DNA of 35,420 bases from an uncultured Lachnospiraceae bacterium (GTDB taxonomy: Bacteria; Bacillota; Clostridia; Lachnospirales; Lachnospiraceae). The notes below the pieces were generated by a model. That model searched no databases and was not told the origin of the DNA. It saw nothing but the letters and a program-made list of their open reading frames with translations. Below, one piece after another: positions 1-7,795 of this stretch; position 1 is the stretch's first letter; every line of letters starts with the position of its first letter. The translations under genes and the position numbers were made by a program. The stretch covers positions 1-35,420 of the forward strand of contig CACZPG010000318.1 of the NCBI GenBank assembly GCA_902782965.1. The letters run 5' to 3'.

Positions 1-343
1 CCCACTCTATTTCAGACTTACCTTTTATATTCTTAAGAGCTGCCATATAGTCAAGAAACTGCCATACCGTCAGTTCCTCGAAAAGTCCGAAGGTCTGGGG
101 AAGATATCCCAGCTTTCTTTTGAAATCATTTTCCTGCTCCAGCAGCTTCTTTCCATCCACCATTATCTGTCCCTTAGTCTCCATCAGACCGGCGGTCATC
201 AGCTTCATCAGAGTTGACTTTCCTGCACCATTGGGCCCGAGTATTCCTACAAAATCAGGACTCTGAACAGAGAAACTCACATCAGACAGAGCCTTCTTCC
301 CGGAAGGGTATATCATTGTTACATCGTTAATATCGAATTGCAT
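1..343 (-). CDS. ABC transporter ATP-binding protein, N-terminal part (cut by window edge)
   Basis: This is the first 114 codons of an ABC ATPase; the gene runs off the left edge. The start ATG (343-341) follows an AAGGAG site at 351-356. The protein opens MQFDINDVTMIYPSGKKAL, typical of the first strand of these domains. The Walker A motif GPNGAGKST is intact, and a Q-loop (LGYLPQ) follows about 45 residues later. Signature, Walker B and H-loop lie outside the window. It would couple ATP hydrolysis to transport by a membrane partner, probably encoded further left. The short spacing and the Y-x-S-G-x-K-A-L start fit the drug/peptide-export type (CcmA/YtrE-like), but the substrate cannot be told. 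It is on the same strand as the two-component genes to the right, yet separated by a 485 bp gap with a palindromic element, so it is likely transcribed separately. Confidence 0.9.
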   Translation of the reverse strand, partial: MQFDINDVTMIYPSGKKALSDVSFSVQSPDFVGILGPNGAGKSTLMKLMTAGLMETKGQIMVDGKKLLEQENDFKRKLGYLPQTFGLFEELTVWQFLDYMAALKNIKGKSEIEW

Positions 344-828
344 CTTTGTCTCCTTTTGATATTTTGTTTTAATCTTGTCATTGTTATTTTTTTGTCTTTG
401 ATCTTTTTGGTTTTGATTAACTCAAAAAATGGCAGGGTCTTACGTATTGTTCATATATCAATACTCATCGGACTCTACCATAGTTTTTATCATTTATTAT
501 TTGTAGTGTGGCTGTGGGAAATGTGGAGTTTGTGTGAAGATGCAATTTTCAGAAGGTTCAGATATAACAGAATATTGACGTGCTAACTTGTTAGCTAAGT
601 CATTATTCTGTTATATCTGAAAACCCTGAAAGGGTTGTGTCACAGTCATGAGGTATGTGTCTGCGTAGCAGACAGTAGAGCACGAAGTGCGAACATACCG
701 AATGCGTGAAACAACCTTCTGAAAATTTCTTCTTAGAGGCCAAAATCGAGTTCCGCCGGCAACATTTTACGTCATTATAGCTGATAATGTTGCTTCCTGT
801 GCTACACCTTCTACCTATGCAATACTTT
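344..828. other. Non-coding gap of 485 bp between ABC ATPase and membrane protein
   Basis: No convincing gene lies here. The part from 344 to about 535 is the AT-rich upstream region of the ABC ATPase gene (minus strand); I see no clear promoter pair in it. Positions 536-732 hold a large nested palindromic element, listed separately. Beyond it, 759-766 pairs with 786-793 (GCAACATT with AATGTTGC), giving an 8 bp hairpin downstream of the membrane-protein gene, with no clear T-run, so it is only a weak terminator candidate. Confidence 0.6.
536..732. repeat. Nested palindromic element 1 with a three-way-junction core
   Basis: A perfect 15 bp inverted repeat, 544-558 with 713-727 (AATTTTCAGAAGGTT and its complement), closes the element; 536-540 with 728-732 extend it past a 3-base bulge. 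Inside are four hairpins. 557-574 pairs with 604-621 (up to 18 bp). AACCCT-GAA-AGGGTT lies at 622-636. GGTATGT (652-658) pairs with ACATACC (693-699) and encloses GTCTGC-GTA-GCAGAC (659-673) and GCAC-GAA-GTGC (680-690). This last part is a three-way junction with linkers of 0, 6 (AGTAGA) and 2 (GA) bases. The same layout with different stem sequences occurs at 13344-13399. I see no transposase and no obvious target duplication. It may act as DNA (REP/MITE-like) or as structured RNA. I do not recognise the family. Confidence 0.85.
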
Positions 829-1533
829 CTACACCTCCTGGACCTTATTGTTCATATTTATAATCAGATAAAATCCCAAGGCCGGATACACGATTGCAGA
901 AACAAGCTTTATGACAGTTACCGTCATTGCTGCTGATTCACCTACTGCCATGACAGTTGCTACTGAATTCAAAAAATACGAAATAGCAAAAAGCATAGGG
1001 AACACCCATATTGAAGGAAATACCTGTTCCCGGTCTTTATTTCGATAAAATATAACTGTGATGTAGATCATTACAGCTATTAATGCAAGATTTGAAAGAG
1101 CAGCATATGAAGAAAACAAAAGCTGATTTTTTATCAAGCTTAAACCTAAATTGCTTTTTAGTAATATAACCTGAATAAATTTATGAAGGATATACCATGC
1201 TATGGGAAGGATGATAACTATAGCTAACCCCCTTGAATTGTACCTTTTCTTTGCAAATAAAAATACAAATATAACAGCTGCTATCTGTAGAAGTCCTACT
1301 AATAAGCCTAAGTAGCTGTATCTTACAAAAGCCGCCTCACCCATTCGGGCTGAAAAAGTGGAACTATTAGAATAAATTGCAATCAGGCCTGATAGAATCA
1401 GGAAAATGCCCAGGTGTCTCACATATCCGTTTTTCTGGATTACTAATAATACACCTAAAATAAAATCAATAAGGCCTAATAATAGTAATACAATTCCAAT
1501 TAAGACCATAATAAATGATATCATGTCATGCAT
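829..1533 (-). CDS. Seven-helix membrane protein of unknown function
   Basis: The 234-residue product is almost wholly hydrophobic, with about seven predicted membrane spans (roughly residues 6-32, 40-55, 72-94, 101-120, 138-163, 173-195 and 203-227). Short Lys/Arg-rich loops such as FAKKRYNSRG and FYRNKDRE suggest cytoplasmic loops. I see no catalytic motif and recognise no family. The start ATG (1533) follows a GGGG-containing stretch about 12 bases away; an ATG at 1524 is an alternative. It lies 24 bp downstream of the histidine kinase stop and is surely co-transcribed with the kinase and regulator. It may be an accessory sensor or a target of the two-component system, but that is inference from position only. 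Confidence 0.8.
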   Translation of the reverse strand: MHDMISFIMVLIGIVLLLLGLIDFILGVLLVIQKNGYVRHLGIFLILSGLIAIYSNSSTFSARMGEAAFVRYSYLGLLVGLLQIAAVIFVFLFAKKRYNSRGLAIVIILPIAWYILHKFIQVILLKSNLGLSLIKNQLLFSSYAALSNLALIAVMIYITVIFYRNKDREQVFPSIWVFPMLFAISYFLNSVATVMAVGESAAMTVTVIKLVSAIVYPALGFYLIINMNNKVQEV

Positions 1534-1557
1534 ATTCTCAGTCGCCCCTTTTTTGAA

Positions 1558-3054
1558 TTACTTTTTTGAACTATTTTTTTGAACTACTTTAAACTCAACT
1601 CCATCGTTGGTATTCTTTACACTGTACTCGGCACCGAACATCTCCAGGACCATTCCTGTTATATATAGCCCCAATCCACTGCCGTCCTTGTTACTGGTAT
1701 CAGCTCTGTAGAATGCTTCAAAGATATGTGGCAGGTGTTGCTCATCTATGTGGGCAGGAGAATTTATAACCCTTAGTTCAACCTGATTATCTGATTCAGC
1801 ATTTACAAATATTTCAGGAGTATCGGTAGTTCTTAATTCCACTGCAGTGGGATGATTCGGATTATTTGGATTATTAGGTTTATTAGGTTTGCTTTTCTGA
1901 ATCAATTCTACACGTACAGTGCCACCCACCGGGGTATATTTAAATGCATTTCCAAGCACATTTCCCAGCGCTTTCTTCAGAAGATTTTCATCACCTCTGA
2001 AGTTAACATTATCGGGAACTTCATATTCAAGATTGATATTCTTCTCTGTAATCAGTCCGTCATAGAATGCAATTTCTTCATCCAGTATACTGTCGATTCT
2101 GACAGTCTTCTGATCGTCAACATCTCCCATATCTATATGGGATACCAGGAGGATCTCATTGATGAAGCTTACCAGTTCATTTAATGTATTACTGCATTTT
2201 TCAAGATATTTATCTCTGTCTTTATATACTCCTATTCCGGAACGCATTCCTTCTATCTGACCAATTACCACAGATATAGGAGTTTTAAGTTCATGAGATA
2301 CCCCGGAGAAGAAGAGCATCCTTCTTCTCTCGCGTTCTTTCTCGAGAGATATCTCATTCTTAAGATATAGATTCTTGTCATTTAGTTTGGTCAGAGCCGC
2401 ACTAAGTTCATCCGAAAGTTTATTCAGACTCTTGGCCAGAACCCCTATTTCATCATCTCGTTCGTCCGGACAGTACCAGTCAAAATCCTGTTCAGCCATT
2501 CTCTGGGCTATCCTGCTCATTCTTACAATTGGTTTCTTCATATAATAGGAGAATATTTTCGCACCTACAAAAGAAAGAATAAGAGCAGCAGCCAGAACGA
2601 AGGGGAGGCTCAGGATTATGCTTTTTCTGAAAGTTTCGGTCCTTGAATGTCCCGTCATTATATATAGAACATATTCCTCTGTTCTGTCACTGAAATGAAG
2701 GGGATATGTAAGAACTTCGTCAGGATCTCCACTCAGCTTCGATGAAGCTTCTTCCGGAAGATCAGGTGACGGAAGATCAGATGACAGGATATCAGTATTG
2801 TAATCCTCTGAATCTATCAGTTTGACATTTGCTCCGGAATTCATTGCAAATTTATTGATTTTTGCTTCTGCTTCCGACAGGGAAATATTCATGCATTTGT
2901 CTGCCAGTTCTTTGGATTCGGATTCAATATACCTGTTATATTTCTTAACTCCGGAATATGGAGTGAAAATATAAAGCATCAGATATATCGAGCCCATAAT
3001 AAGAACGGACATGAGCATAAATGTTATAAAGGTTTTTATCGTAAGATTTTTCAT
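1558..3054 (-). CDS. Sensor histidine kinase with HAMP domain
   Basis: The 498-residue protein has a membrane helix at about 8-30, an extracellular sensor of about 110 residues, a second helix (145-168) and a HAMP linker (about 169-220). A HisKA domain follows with the phospho-acceptor His254 in FFSGVSHELKTP. The ATP-binding domain has the N-box (GNVLGNAFKYTP, 364-375) and a G2 box (DGSGLGLYI, 457-465). It senses an outside signal and passes phosphate to the regulator encoded just upstream. Two oddities are visible. The ATP-binding domain carries an insertion of about 35 residues (386-421) starting with Asn-Pro repeats. The usual D-x-G-x-G box reads INSPAHIDEQ, a variant resembling NTGAHI-type kinases but lacking the glycine. 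The start overlaps the regulator stop by 4 bases (ATGA), so the two are translationally coupled. The signal is unknown. Confidence 0.93.
   Translation of the reverse strand: MKNLTIKTFITFMLMSVLIMGSIYLMLYIFTPYSGVKKYNRYIESESKELADKCMNISLSEAEAKINKFAMNSGANVKLIDSEDYNTDILSSDLPSPDLPEEASSKLSGDPDEVLTYPLHFSDRTEEYVLYIMTGHSRTETFRKSIILSLPFVLAAALILSFVGAKIFSYYMKKPIVRMSRIAQRMAEQDFDWYCPDERDDEIGVLAKSLNKLSDELSAALTKLNDKNLYLKNEISLEKERERRRMLFFSGVSHELKTPISVVIGQIEGMRSGIGVYKDRDKYLEKCSNTLNELVSFINEILLVSHIDMGDVDDQKTVRIDSILDEEIAFYDGLITEKNINLEYEVPDNVNFRGDENLLKKALGNVLGNAFKYTPVGGTVRVELIQKSKPNKPNNPNNPNHPTAVELRTTDTPEIFVNAESDNQVELRVINSPAHIDEQHLPHIFEAFYRADTSNKDGSGLGLYITGMVLEMFGAEYSVKNTNDGVEFKVVQKNSSKK
1846..1890 (-). repeat. Tandem 9-base repeat coding Asn/Lys-Pro-Asn in the kinase ATP-binding domain
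   Basis: About four and a half units of AAxCCxAAT on the coding strand encode KPNKPNNPNNPNHPT (residues 389-403). The unit is a multiple of three, so copy-number change would keep the reading frame. The run lies where a short beta-hairpin turn is expected between the N-box and the G boxes. Confidence 0.85.
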
Positions 3055-3710
3055 ATGAGTTTGTAACCAATACCTCTGACAGTTTCTATGCAGTCACCTG
3101 CACCCAGTTTTTTTCTTATATTCTTTATATGTGTATCTACGATTCTTGTATCCTCATAGTATTCATAATCCCAGAGTTTGGACAGAAGGGCTTTTCTGGT
3201 TACAACTCCGCCACCGGCCTTTATCAGCTCCTGGAGTATTTCAAATTCCTTCAGTGTAAATTCCACATCTCTGCCATCTGCTTTGACGGTATGAGTATTT
3301 ACATCCAGAACTATACCCTTAAAGGATAGGGTGTCTTCCCCTGATACTTTGCCACTTCTCCTGAGAATAGCTTCCACTTTGCTTACAAGAACTGGCATGG
3401 AAATAGTTTTTGAAATATATTCATCAACCTTCAGACTGTAACCTTTCAGCTGATCTTCTTCACTGAATTTTGCAGTAAGCATAATGATAGGAACATCACT
3501 TTTCTTTCTAATGAGTTCACAAAGGGTGAAGCCGTCAATTTTAGGAAGCATTATATCCAGTATTATCAGATCAAACTCCCTTTCCTCCATACAGTCAAAT
3601 GCCTGGAGTCCATCGCCGGCAGTCGTTACTGCAAAACCCGAATTTGAAAGAAAATTTACCAGCAGCTCCTGGTAGTCTTCATTATCCTCTACTACAAGTA
3701 TCTGATTCAT
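3051..3710 (-). CDS. OmpR-family response regulator
   Basis: The 219-residue protein has a receiver domain (1-117) and a winged-helix DNA-binding domain (about 124-219). The acidic pocket is VVEDNED near residue 8, the phospho-acceptor is Asp52 in LDIMLPKIDG, the switch Thr is Thr79 (MLTAK) and the conserved Lys is Lys101. The Lys is followed by Thr rather than the usual Pro (ISKTIS), which is a minor family variant. The C-terminal part has the typical FTLKEFEIL and VDTHIKNIRKKL recognition-helix region and ends RGIGYKLI. An AAGAGG stretch lies about 13 bases before the ATG. It is the first gene of the regulator-kinase-membrane protein operon; the MFS gene 65 bp upstream may be part of the same transcript. 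Confidence 0.95.
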   Translation of the reverse strand: MNQILVVEDNEDYQELLVNFLSNSGFAVTTAGDGLQAFDCMEEREFDLIILDIMLPKIDGFTLCELIRKKSDVPIIMLTAKFSEEDQLKGYSLKVDEYISKTISMPVLVSKVEAILRRSGKVSGEDTLSFKGIVLDVNTHTVKADGRDVEFTLKEFEILQELIKAGGGVVTRKALLSKLWDYEYYEDTRIVDTHIKNIRKKLGAGDCIETVRGIGYKLI

Positions 3711-3775
3711 ATTTATCTAACCTCTTAATCTCTAAAATATTGCAACCTTTTGCTAAAACAGGTGATGCATCTGTG

Positions 3776-4909
3776 TTACCAGATAGAAAAGAAATATCCT
3801 GCAAGGGGCGACAACACAATCATTATCACCGAAAATGTAAAGGATGAAATGGATATAAGTGTCGCTCTCTGTTCAGATGGAAACATGTCCTGAAGCTTAG
3901 CATCAGTTCGTATCTGAATAGCGTCATCAGCCATGGCAGATATGAATCCACCCAGCACCATCAGCCCTATTATTGAAGTATGTTCCAGAAGCACTCCTGT
4001 AAGCACTCCGGTTGTACATATAATAAATACGCTGACATATCTGGCTTTCTTTGCTTTTAGAATCAGTCTGGCTCCGACTATCCCGCCAAGCTCCATAATA
4101 AAGAGTGCCGGACCCAGCAGCCAGTTTGATATTCCGGCAGACTTAAGTTTGCTCTGTAGGAAGAACAGCAGAAGAATATCTACAGCACCTACAAATGAAT
4201 TTAGAAACATAAGCTTTGCTGCCTTGGAGTTATTATACAGAAATCTGATACTGTCTGCAAAAAATAAGATCATTCCTTTAAGAAGTGATTTATCTTTTCG
4301 GGCCTTACTGCCCTTTATTTCAAATAGCTTCAGAGTAAAGAAAAGAGTAATACAACCCATAAGTGCACTTATCAGATATGACTTTCTGTATCCGAGGTAC
4401 AGGGCAAGTCCTGCGGCAAGTGTAGAAATACCACTTGCAATTCTGTAAATTATGGACTGGTTAGAAACATATTTCTCATACCCTGCCTGAGCATTTTCGC
4501 GTTTCATGGAATCGTATGCCAATGCCTCCCCGGATCCGGATGCAAAATTATAGGCCATTGCATGGAAGGGCATGGAGAGGAGCACCAGTGCGTAGTCCTG
4601 TGAGAAAAACATAACCAGATCACCGGTGATTGCCATTAGATTTCCCAGTGCCAGCATTTTCTTTCGACCGTATATATCTGCCAGCATTCCCGATGGAATC
4701 TCACATATAAGACTCGTAATGTGAAATACGGTTTCTGCAAAGCCAATCTGTACAAGTGAGAAGCCTCTTGCAGCAAGTATTACAACCCATGCTCCGGTAA
4801 GTGACAGATTGCCGAGAATACCTGTTATATATAAAGTCCGAATCTGTTTTCGCAGACTGAATTTTCCGGAATTGTTTATTAGATTATTAGTATTATTATC
4901 GTTTGACAT
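3776..4909 (-). CDS. Major facilitator superfamily permease
   Basis: The 377-residue protein has about twelve hydrophobic spans in two halves. MFS motif A is clear after the second span (GMLADIYGRKKML, residues 74-86). It would export or exchange a small molecule across the membrane. The family resembles putative drug or macrolide exporters, but the substrate cannot be read from sequence. The start was set at ATG 4909 (MSNDNNTNN) because AAGGGAG lies 8 bases upstream; the longer frame from 4927 would start inside that site. It lies 65 bp upstream of the response regulator on the same strand, which fits a resistance or efflux system controlled by the two-component pair. It is divergent from the aminotransferase gene. 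Confidence 0.88.
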   Translation of the reverse strand: MSNDNNTNNLINNSGKFSLRKQIRTLYITGILGNLSLTGAWVVILAARGFSLVQIGFAETVFHITSLICEIPSGMLADIYGRKKMLALGNLMAITGDLVMFFSQDYALVLLSMPFHAMAYNFASGSGEALAYDSMKRENAQAGYEKYVSNQSIIYRIASGISTLAAGLALYLGYRKSYLISALMGCITLFFTLKLFEIKGSKARKDKSLLKGMILFFADSIRFLYNNSKAAKLMFLNSFVGAVDILLLFFLQSKLKSAGISNWLLGPALFIMELGGIVGARLILKAKKARYVSVFIICTTGVLTGVLLEHTSIIGLMVLGGFISAMADDAIQIRTDAKLQDMFPSEQRATLISISSFTFSVIMIVLSPLAGYFFSIW

Positions 4910-5329
4910 TAAAAAATCTCCCTTCATTGTTCGTGAACTCGAGGCCTCTTCAGGCGCTCTCTCAAACTAACGGGAGATAAATGTATCCTATTTCATTGAA
5001 GGTCAGTTTCTGTACTCGACTGAACATTTCACCTGAAAATGGGCGCACTATCCCCCTAAGGGAGAAATGTGTAACCTTTAGTCAGTTGAACATTAATGTT
5101 TGTCCAGTACATAGAACCTTTCCTCTTTTCTTAATCTTAGTTGATAATAACCCTTGAATTCGACCACAGTCAAGTTAAAAAAATGTGACATTTATAAAAA
5201 AATTAGAAGAATGTGTGAAATTGATTTACATAATGTTTGAATTATGTGAATTATGTGTTATAATCCCACTTTGGGATAGTATCCTCAATATTTCTTTATA
5301 TTGTAGATAGAGAAGAGGTGTTTTACAAA
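4910..5329. other. Divergent intergenic region (420 bp) with palindromes
   Basis: No gene is visible. Notable sites: a perfect 12 bp palindrome AACATTAATGTT at 5089-5100; a direct repeat GTCAGTT at 5002-5008 and 5081-5087; and a discontinuous inverted repeat in which ACATTTC (5024-5030) pairs with GAAATGT (5064-5070) and ACTGA (5019-5023) with TCAGT (5082-5086). Closer to the aminotransferase, CATAAT (5229-5234) and ATTATG (5241-5246) form an inverted repeat overlapping the promoter -35 region. Any of these could be operators; none is proven. Confidence 0.5.
5237..5264 (+). promoter_or_regulatory. Probable sigma-A promoter of the aminotransferase gene
   Basis: TTGAAT (5237-5242) and TATAAT (5259-5264) are 16 bases apart, followed 65 bases later by the start codon. 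The -10 box is perfect. A nearby pair of ATTATGTG repeats (5241-5248 and 5250-5257) and the CATAAT/ATTATG inverted repeat overlap the promoter and may be regulator sites. Confidence 0.65.
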
Positions 5330-6550
5330 ATGAGAAAATTTGAAAAGTCGGTTAAGCTTAATAATGTTTGTTATGATATTCGAGGTCCTGTTATGGATGA
5401 AGCGAATCGCATGATAGCAAGAGGAGAGGAAATTCTTAAGCTTAATATCGGTAACCCGGCTCCCTTCGGGTTCAGAGCACCCGACAGTCTGATAGAAATA
5501 ATGTCAGGAAATCTGACTAATACAGAAGGTTATTCAGATTCGAAAGGAATCGTAAGCGCTAGAGAAGCCATAAAGAAATATGACGAGAAGAAGAATATTC
5601 CAAATGTGACGATTGATGATATATATACCGGAAATGGTGTCAGTGAGCTTATCACTCTTTCTATGCAGGGACTTCTGGATTACGGTGACGAAATACTTGT
5701 TCCATCACCGGATTATCCGCTATGGACTGCATCGGTTACTCTTGCCGGAGGAACTGCAGTTCATTATATCTGTGATGAAGAATCGAACTGGTACCCGGAT
5801 GTTAAGGACATCGAGAGGAAGATAACTCCGCGTACTAAAGGTATAGTAGTAATAAATCCCAATAATCCAACGGGAGCACTTTATCCGAAGGATATTCTTG
5901 AGGAAATAGTAAAGCTTGCCAGAATGCATGATCTGATTATTTTTGCAGATGAGATATACGACAGACTTGTAATGGATGGAAAGAAGCATACTTCAATTGC
6001 CAGTCTTGCTCCGGATCTCGTGTGCATCACCTATAACGGACTTTCCAAGTCTCATCTGATCGCAGGTTACAGAGTCGGATGGATGAGTATTTCAGGAGAT
6101 AAGTCTCAGGCTAAGGGTTATATAGAAGGAATCAAACTGCTTTCTTCCATGAGACTTTGTTCGAACGTGCCGGCACAGTCATTGATAGCACCGGCTCTTG
6201 AAATGATGGGTGAAACCGAGAAGCTTGTGGCACCGGGTGGAAGAGTATATCAACAGAGAGAATGTATAGTAAATCTTATCAATGATATTCCGGGTGTCAG
6301 TGTTGTGAAGCCGGAGGCAGCATTCTACTGTTTCCCTAAGCTGGATGTTAAGAAATTCAATATCCATGATGATGAGAGATTTGCACTTGATGTACTTAGA
6401 AAGAAGAAGATTCTTTTCACCCATGGTGGAGGCTTCCATTGGGAGACACCTGATCATTTCAGGATAGTTTATCTGCCGGAGATGGAGGTTCTGAAGAAGG
6501 CTGGAGAAAGTCTGAAAGAATTTCTGGCTGATTATAAGCAGGCTGACTGA
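5330..6550 (+). CDS. alaA: AlaA-type glutamate-pyruvate aminotransferase
   Basis: The 406-residue product is a class I, fold-type I pyridoxal-phosphate aminotransferase. It makes alanine from pyruvate using glutamate as amino donor. It strongly resembles Escherichia coli AlaA as I remember it: NVCYDIRGPV near the start, LNIGNPAPFGF, PSPDYPLWTA, NPNNPTGALYP, FADEIYDRL (the Asp that contacts the cofactor ring), NGLSKSHLIAGYRVGW with the Schiff-base Lys, and DHFRIVYLPE with the substrate-carboxylate Arg. Length matches the family. The start was set at ATG 5330 (MRKFEKSVKLN), preceded by GAAGAGG; an in-frame GTG at 5318 lies inside that site. It is the first gene of a plus-strand run and has its own promoter. 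The exact amino-acid preference is inferred from similarity. Confidence 0.9.
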   Translation: MRKFEKSVKLNNVCYDIRGPVMDEANRMIARGEEILKLNIGNPAPFGFRAPDSLIEIMSGNLTNTEGYSDSKGIVSAREAIKKYDEKKNIPNVTIDDIYTGNGVSELITLSMQGLLDYGDEILVPSPDYPLWTASVTLAGGTAVHYICDEESNWYPDVKDIERKITPRTKGIVVINPNNPTGALYPKDILEEIVKLARMHDLIIFADEIYDRLVMDGKKHTSIASLAPDLVCITYNGLSKSHLIAGYRVGWMSISGDKSQAKGYIEGIKLLSSMRLCSNVPAQSLIAPALEMMGETEKLVAPGGRVYQQRECIVNLINDIPGVSVVKPEAAFYCFPKLDVKKFNIHDDERFALDVLRKKKILFTHGGGFHWETPDHFRIVYLPEMEVLKKAGESLKEFLADYKQAD

Positions 6551-6562
6551 TACGGATTCTTA

Positions 6563-6591
6563 TTGTGATAATTATTGCTATGATATATAAA
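6563..6591 (+). promoter_or_regulatory. Possible promoter before the epimerase gene
   Basis: TTGTGA (6563-6568) and TATAAA (6586-6591) are 17 bases apart, in the 106 bp gap after the aminotransferase. There is no terminator hairpin in the gap, so read-through from alaA is also possible. Confidence 0.35.
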
Positions 6592-6656
6592 ACTTAGATT
6601 AGTATAAGTGGATTTACATTGAAAATCTGCGGAATAATTAATATATGGGAGAGATA

Positions 6657-7736
6657 ATGGATAAAGAACTGTGCGTTGAAAATAATATAAAAGGTCGCCT
6701 TTATGAGGATATTCTTGAGGTTACCAATTCTGAGATAGACTGGGCTGAATTCCAGGGTAAAACTGTGATGATCACAGGTGCATCCGGGTTTATCAGTTTC
6801 CATCTTGTAGCAGGATTACTCCTCAGAAATGATCTGTATGATTCAAAGATTCTGGTAATCGGAATGGTCAGAAGCATGGACAGAGCCATAAAGAAATATG
6901 GAGATATGGCAGCCAGAGAAGATCTGATTCTTGTGGAACAGGATGTCTGTGACAGCTTCGAAGAACTTCCGAAGGCGGATTACGTGATTCATGCCGCTTC
7001 CCAGGCGTCAAACTGGCATTTCGAGAATGATCCGGTAGGAACAATAAGAGCTAATCTTACCGGTACAGATAATGCGCTTGAATACGCGAGACGAAGTGGT
7101 GCAACTGCACTTGTAGTATCCAGTCTCAAAACCTATGGACTTGTGACTGACGGCTCTAAAGAACTCATGGAGGAAACTCAGGGATTCGTGGATCCTGATT
7201 CCTATAAGAACTGTTATGCTATGGGTAAACGTGCTTCCGAGACACTTGCTGCCAGCTACAGCAAACAGTATGGAATGGATATTAAGCTGGTAAGACCGAG
7301 TTACATTTTCGGTGCAGCCAGTCTTGATGATGACAGAGTATGGGCGCAGTTTATTGCAAATGTAGTCAGAGGAGAGAATATTCTTCTTAAGAGTGCCGGC
7401 GCTCCTTACAGATCTTTCTGTTATGTAACGGATACTGCAAGGGCTATTCTCACTGTACTGCTTAAGGGAGAGAATGTATTTCCTTACAATATATCAAGTG
7501 AAGAGGGTAATGTAACAATCCGTGATTTTGCCAGAAAAGCTGTTGAAGCATTCCCGGAAAGAGGTCTTACTCTCAGCTTTGCAAATCCTGAGGATGAGAA
7601 GGAAGTTACTATTGATTATTCCAGGCAGACACCGGAGATAATGAACAGTGACAGACTGCGTGAACTTGGCTGGGAACCTAAGGTAAATATTTCCGAAGGA
7701 ATAAAAAGGGCAGTTGCGATTTTAGAAGAAAAATGA
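6657..7736 (+). CDS. NAD-dependent epimerase/dehydratase (extended SDR)
   Basis: The 359-residue protein is an extended short-chain dehydrogenase acting on nucleotide sugars. The nucleotide-binding motif is GASGFIS (41-47), the catalytic Ser is in VVSSLKTYG (153-161) and the Tyr-x-x-x-Lys pair is Tyr187/Lys191 in YAMGK. The end of the protein has the typical EFxPKV-like stretch LRELGWEPKVNISEGI. The family includes dTDP-glucose dehydratases, UDP-glucuronate decarboxylases and UDP-sugar epimerases; the substrate cannot be decided here. The start was chosen at ATG 6657 because GGGAGAG lies just upstream; an ATG at 6645 overlaps that site. It lies alone between alaA and mltG, with no other sugar-nucleotide gene in the window, so its role in a polysaccharide pathway is inferred only. 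Confidence 0.85.
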   Translation: MDKELCVENNIKGRLYEDILEVTNSEIDWAEFQGKTVMITGASGFISFHLVAGLLLRNDLYDSKILVIGMVRSMDRAIKKYGDMAAREDLILVEQDVCDSFEELPKADYVIHAASQASNWHFENDPVGTIRANLTGTDNALEYARRSGATALVVSSLKTYGLVTDGSKELMEETQGFVDPDSYKNCYAMGKRASETLAASYSKQYGMDIKLVRPSYIFGAASLDDDRVWAQFIANVVRGENILLKSAGAPYRSFCYVTDTARAILTVLLKGENVFPYNISSEEGNVTIRDFARKAVEAFPERGLTLSFANPEDEKEVTIDYSRQTPEIMNSDRLRELGWEPKVNISEGIKRAVAILEEK

Positions 7737-7795
7737 TAGTATATATACGTAAAAGTGGGTAAGTGCACCCAATTGAGTATAGAAGGAACATACAA

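Noticed and set aside
338..586. 82-codon open frame starting with TTG beside the ABC gene
   Set aside because: It overlaps the ABC gene start in antisense, has no ribosome binding site, and its Leu/Ile/Phe richness only reflects the T-rich strand. It also runs into the palindromic element.
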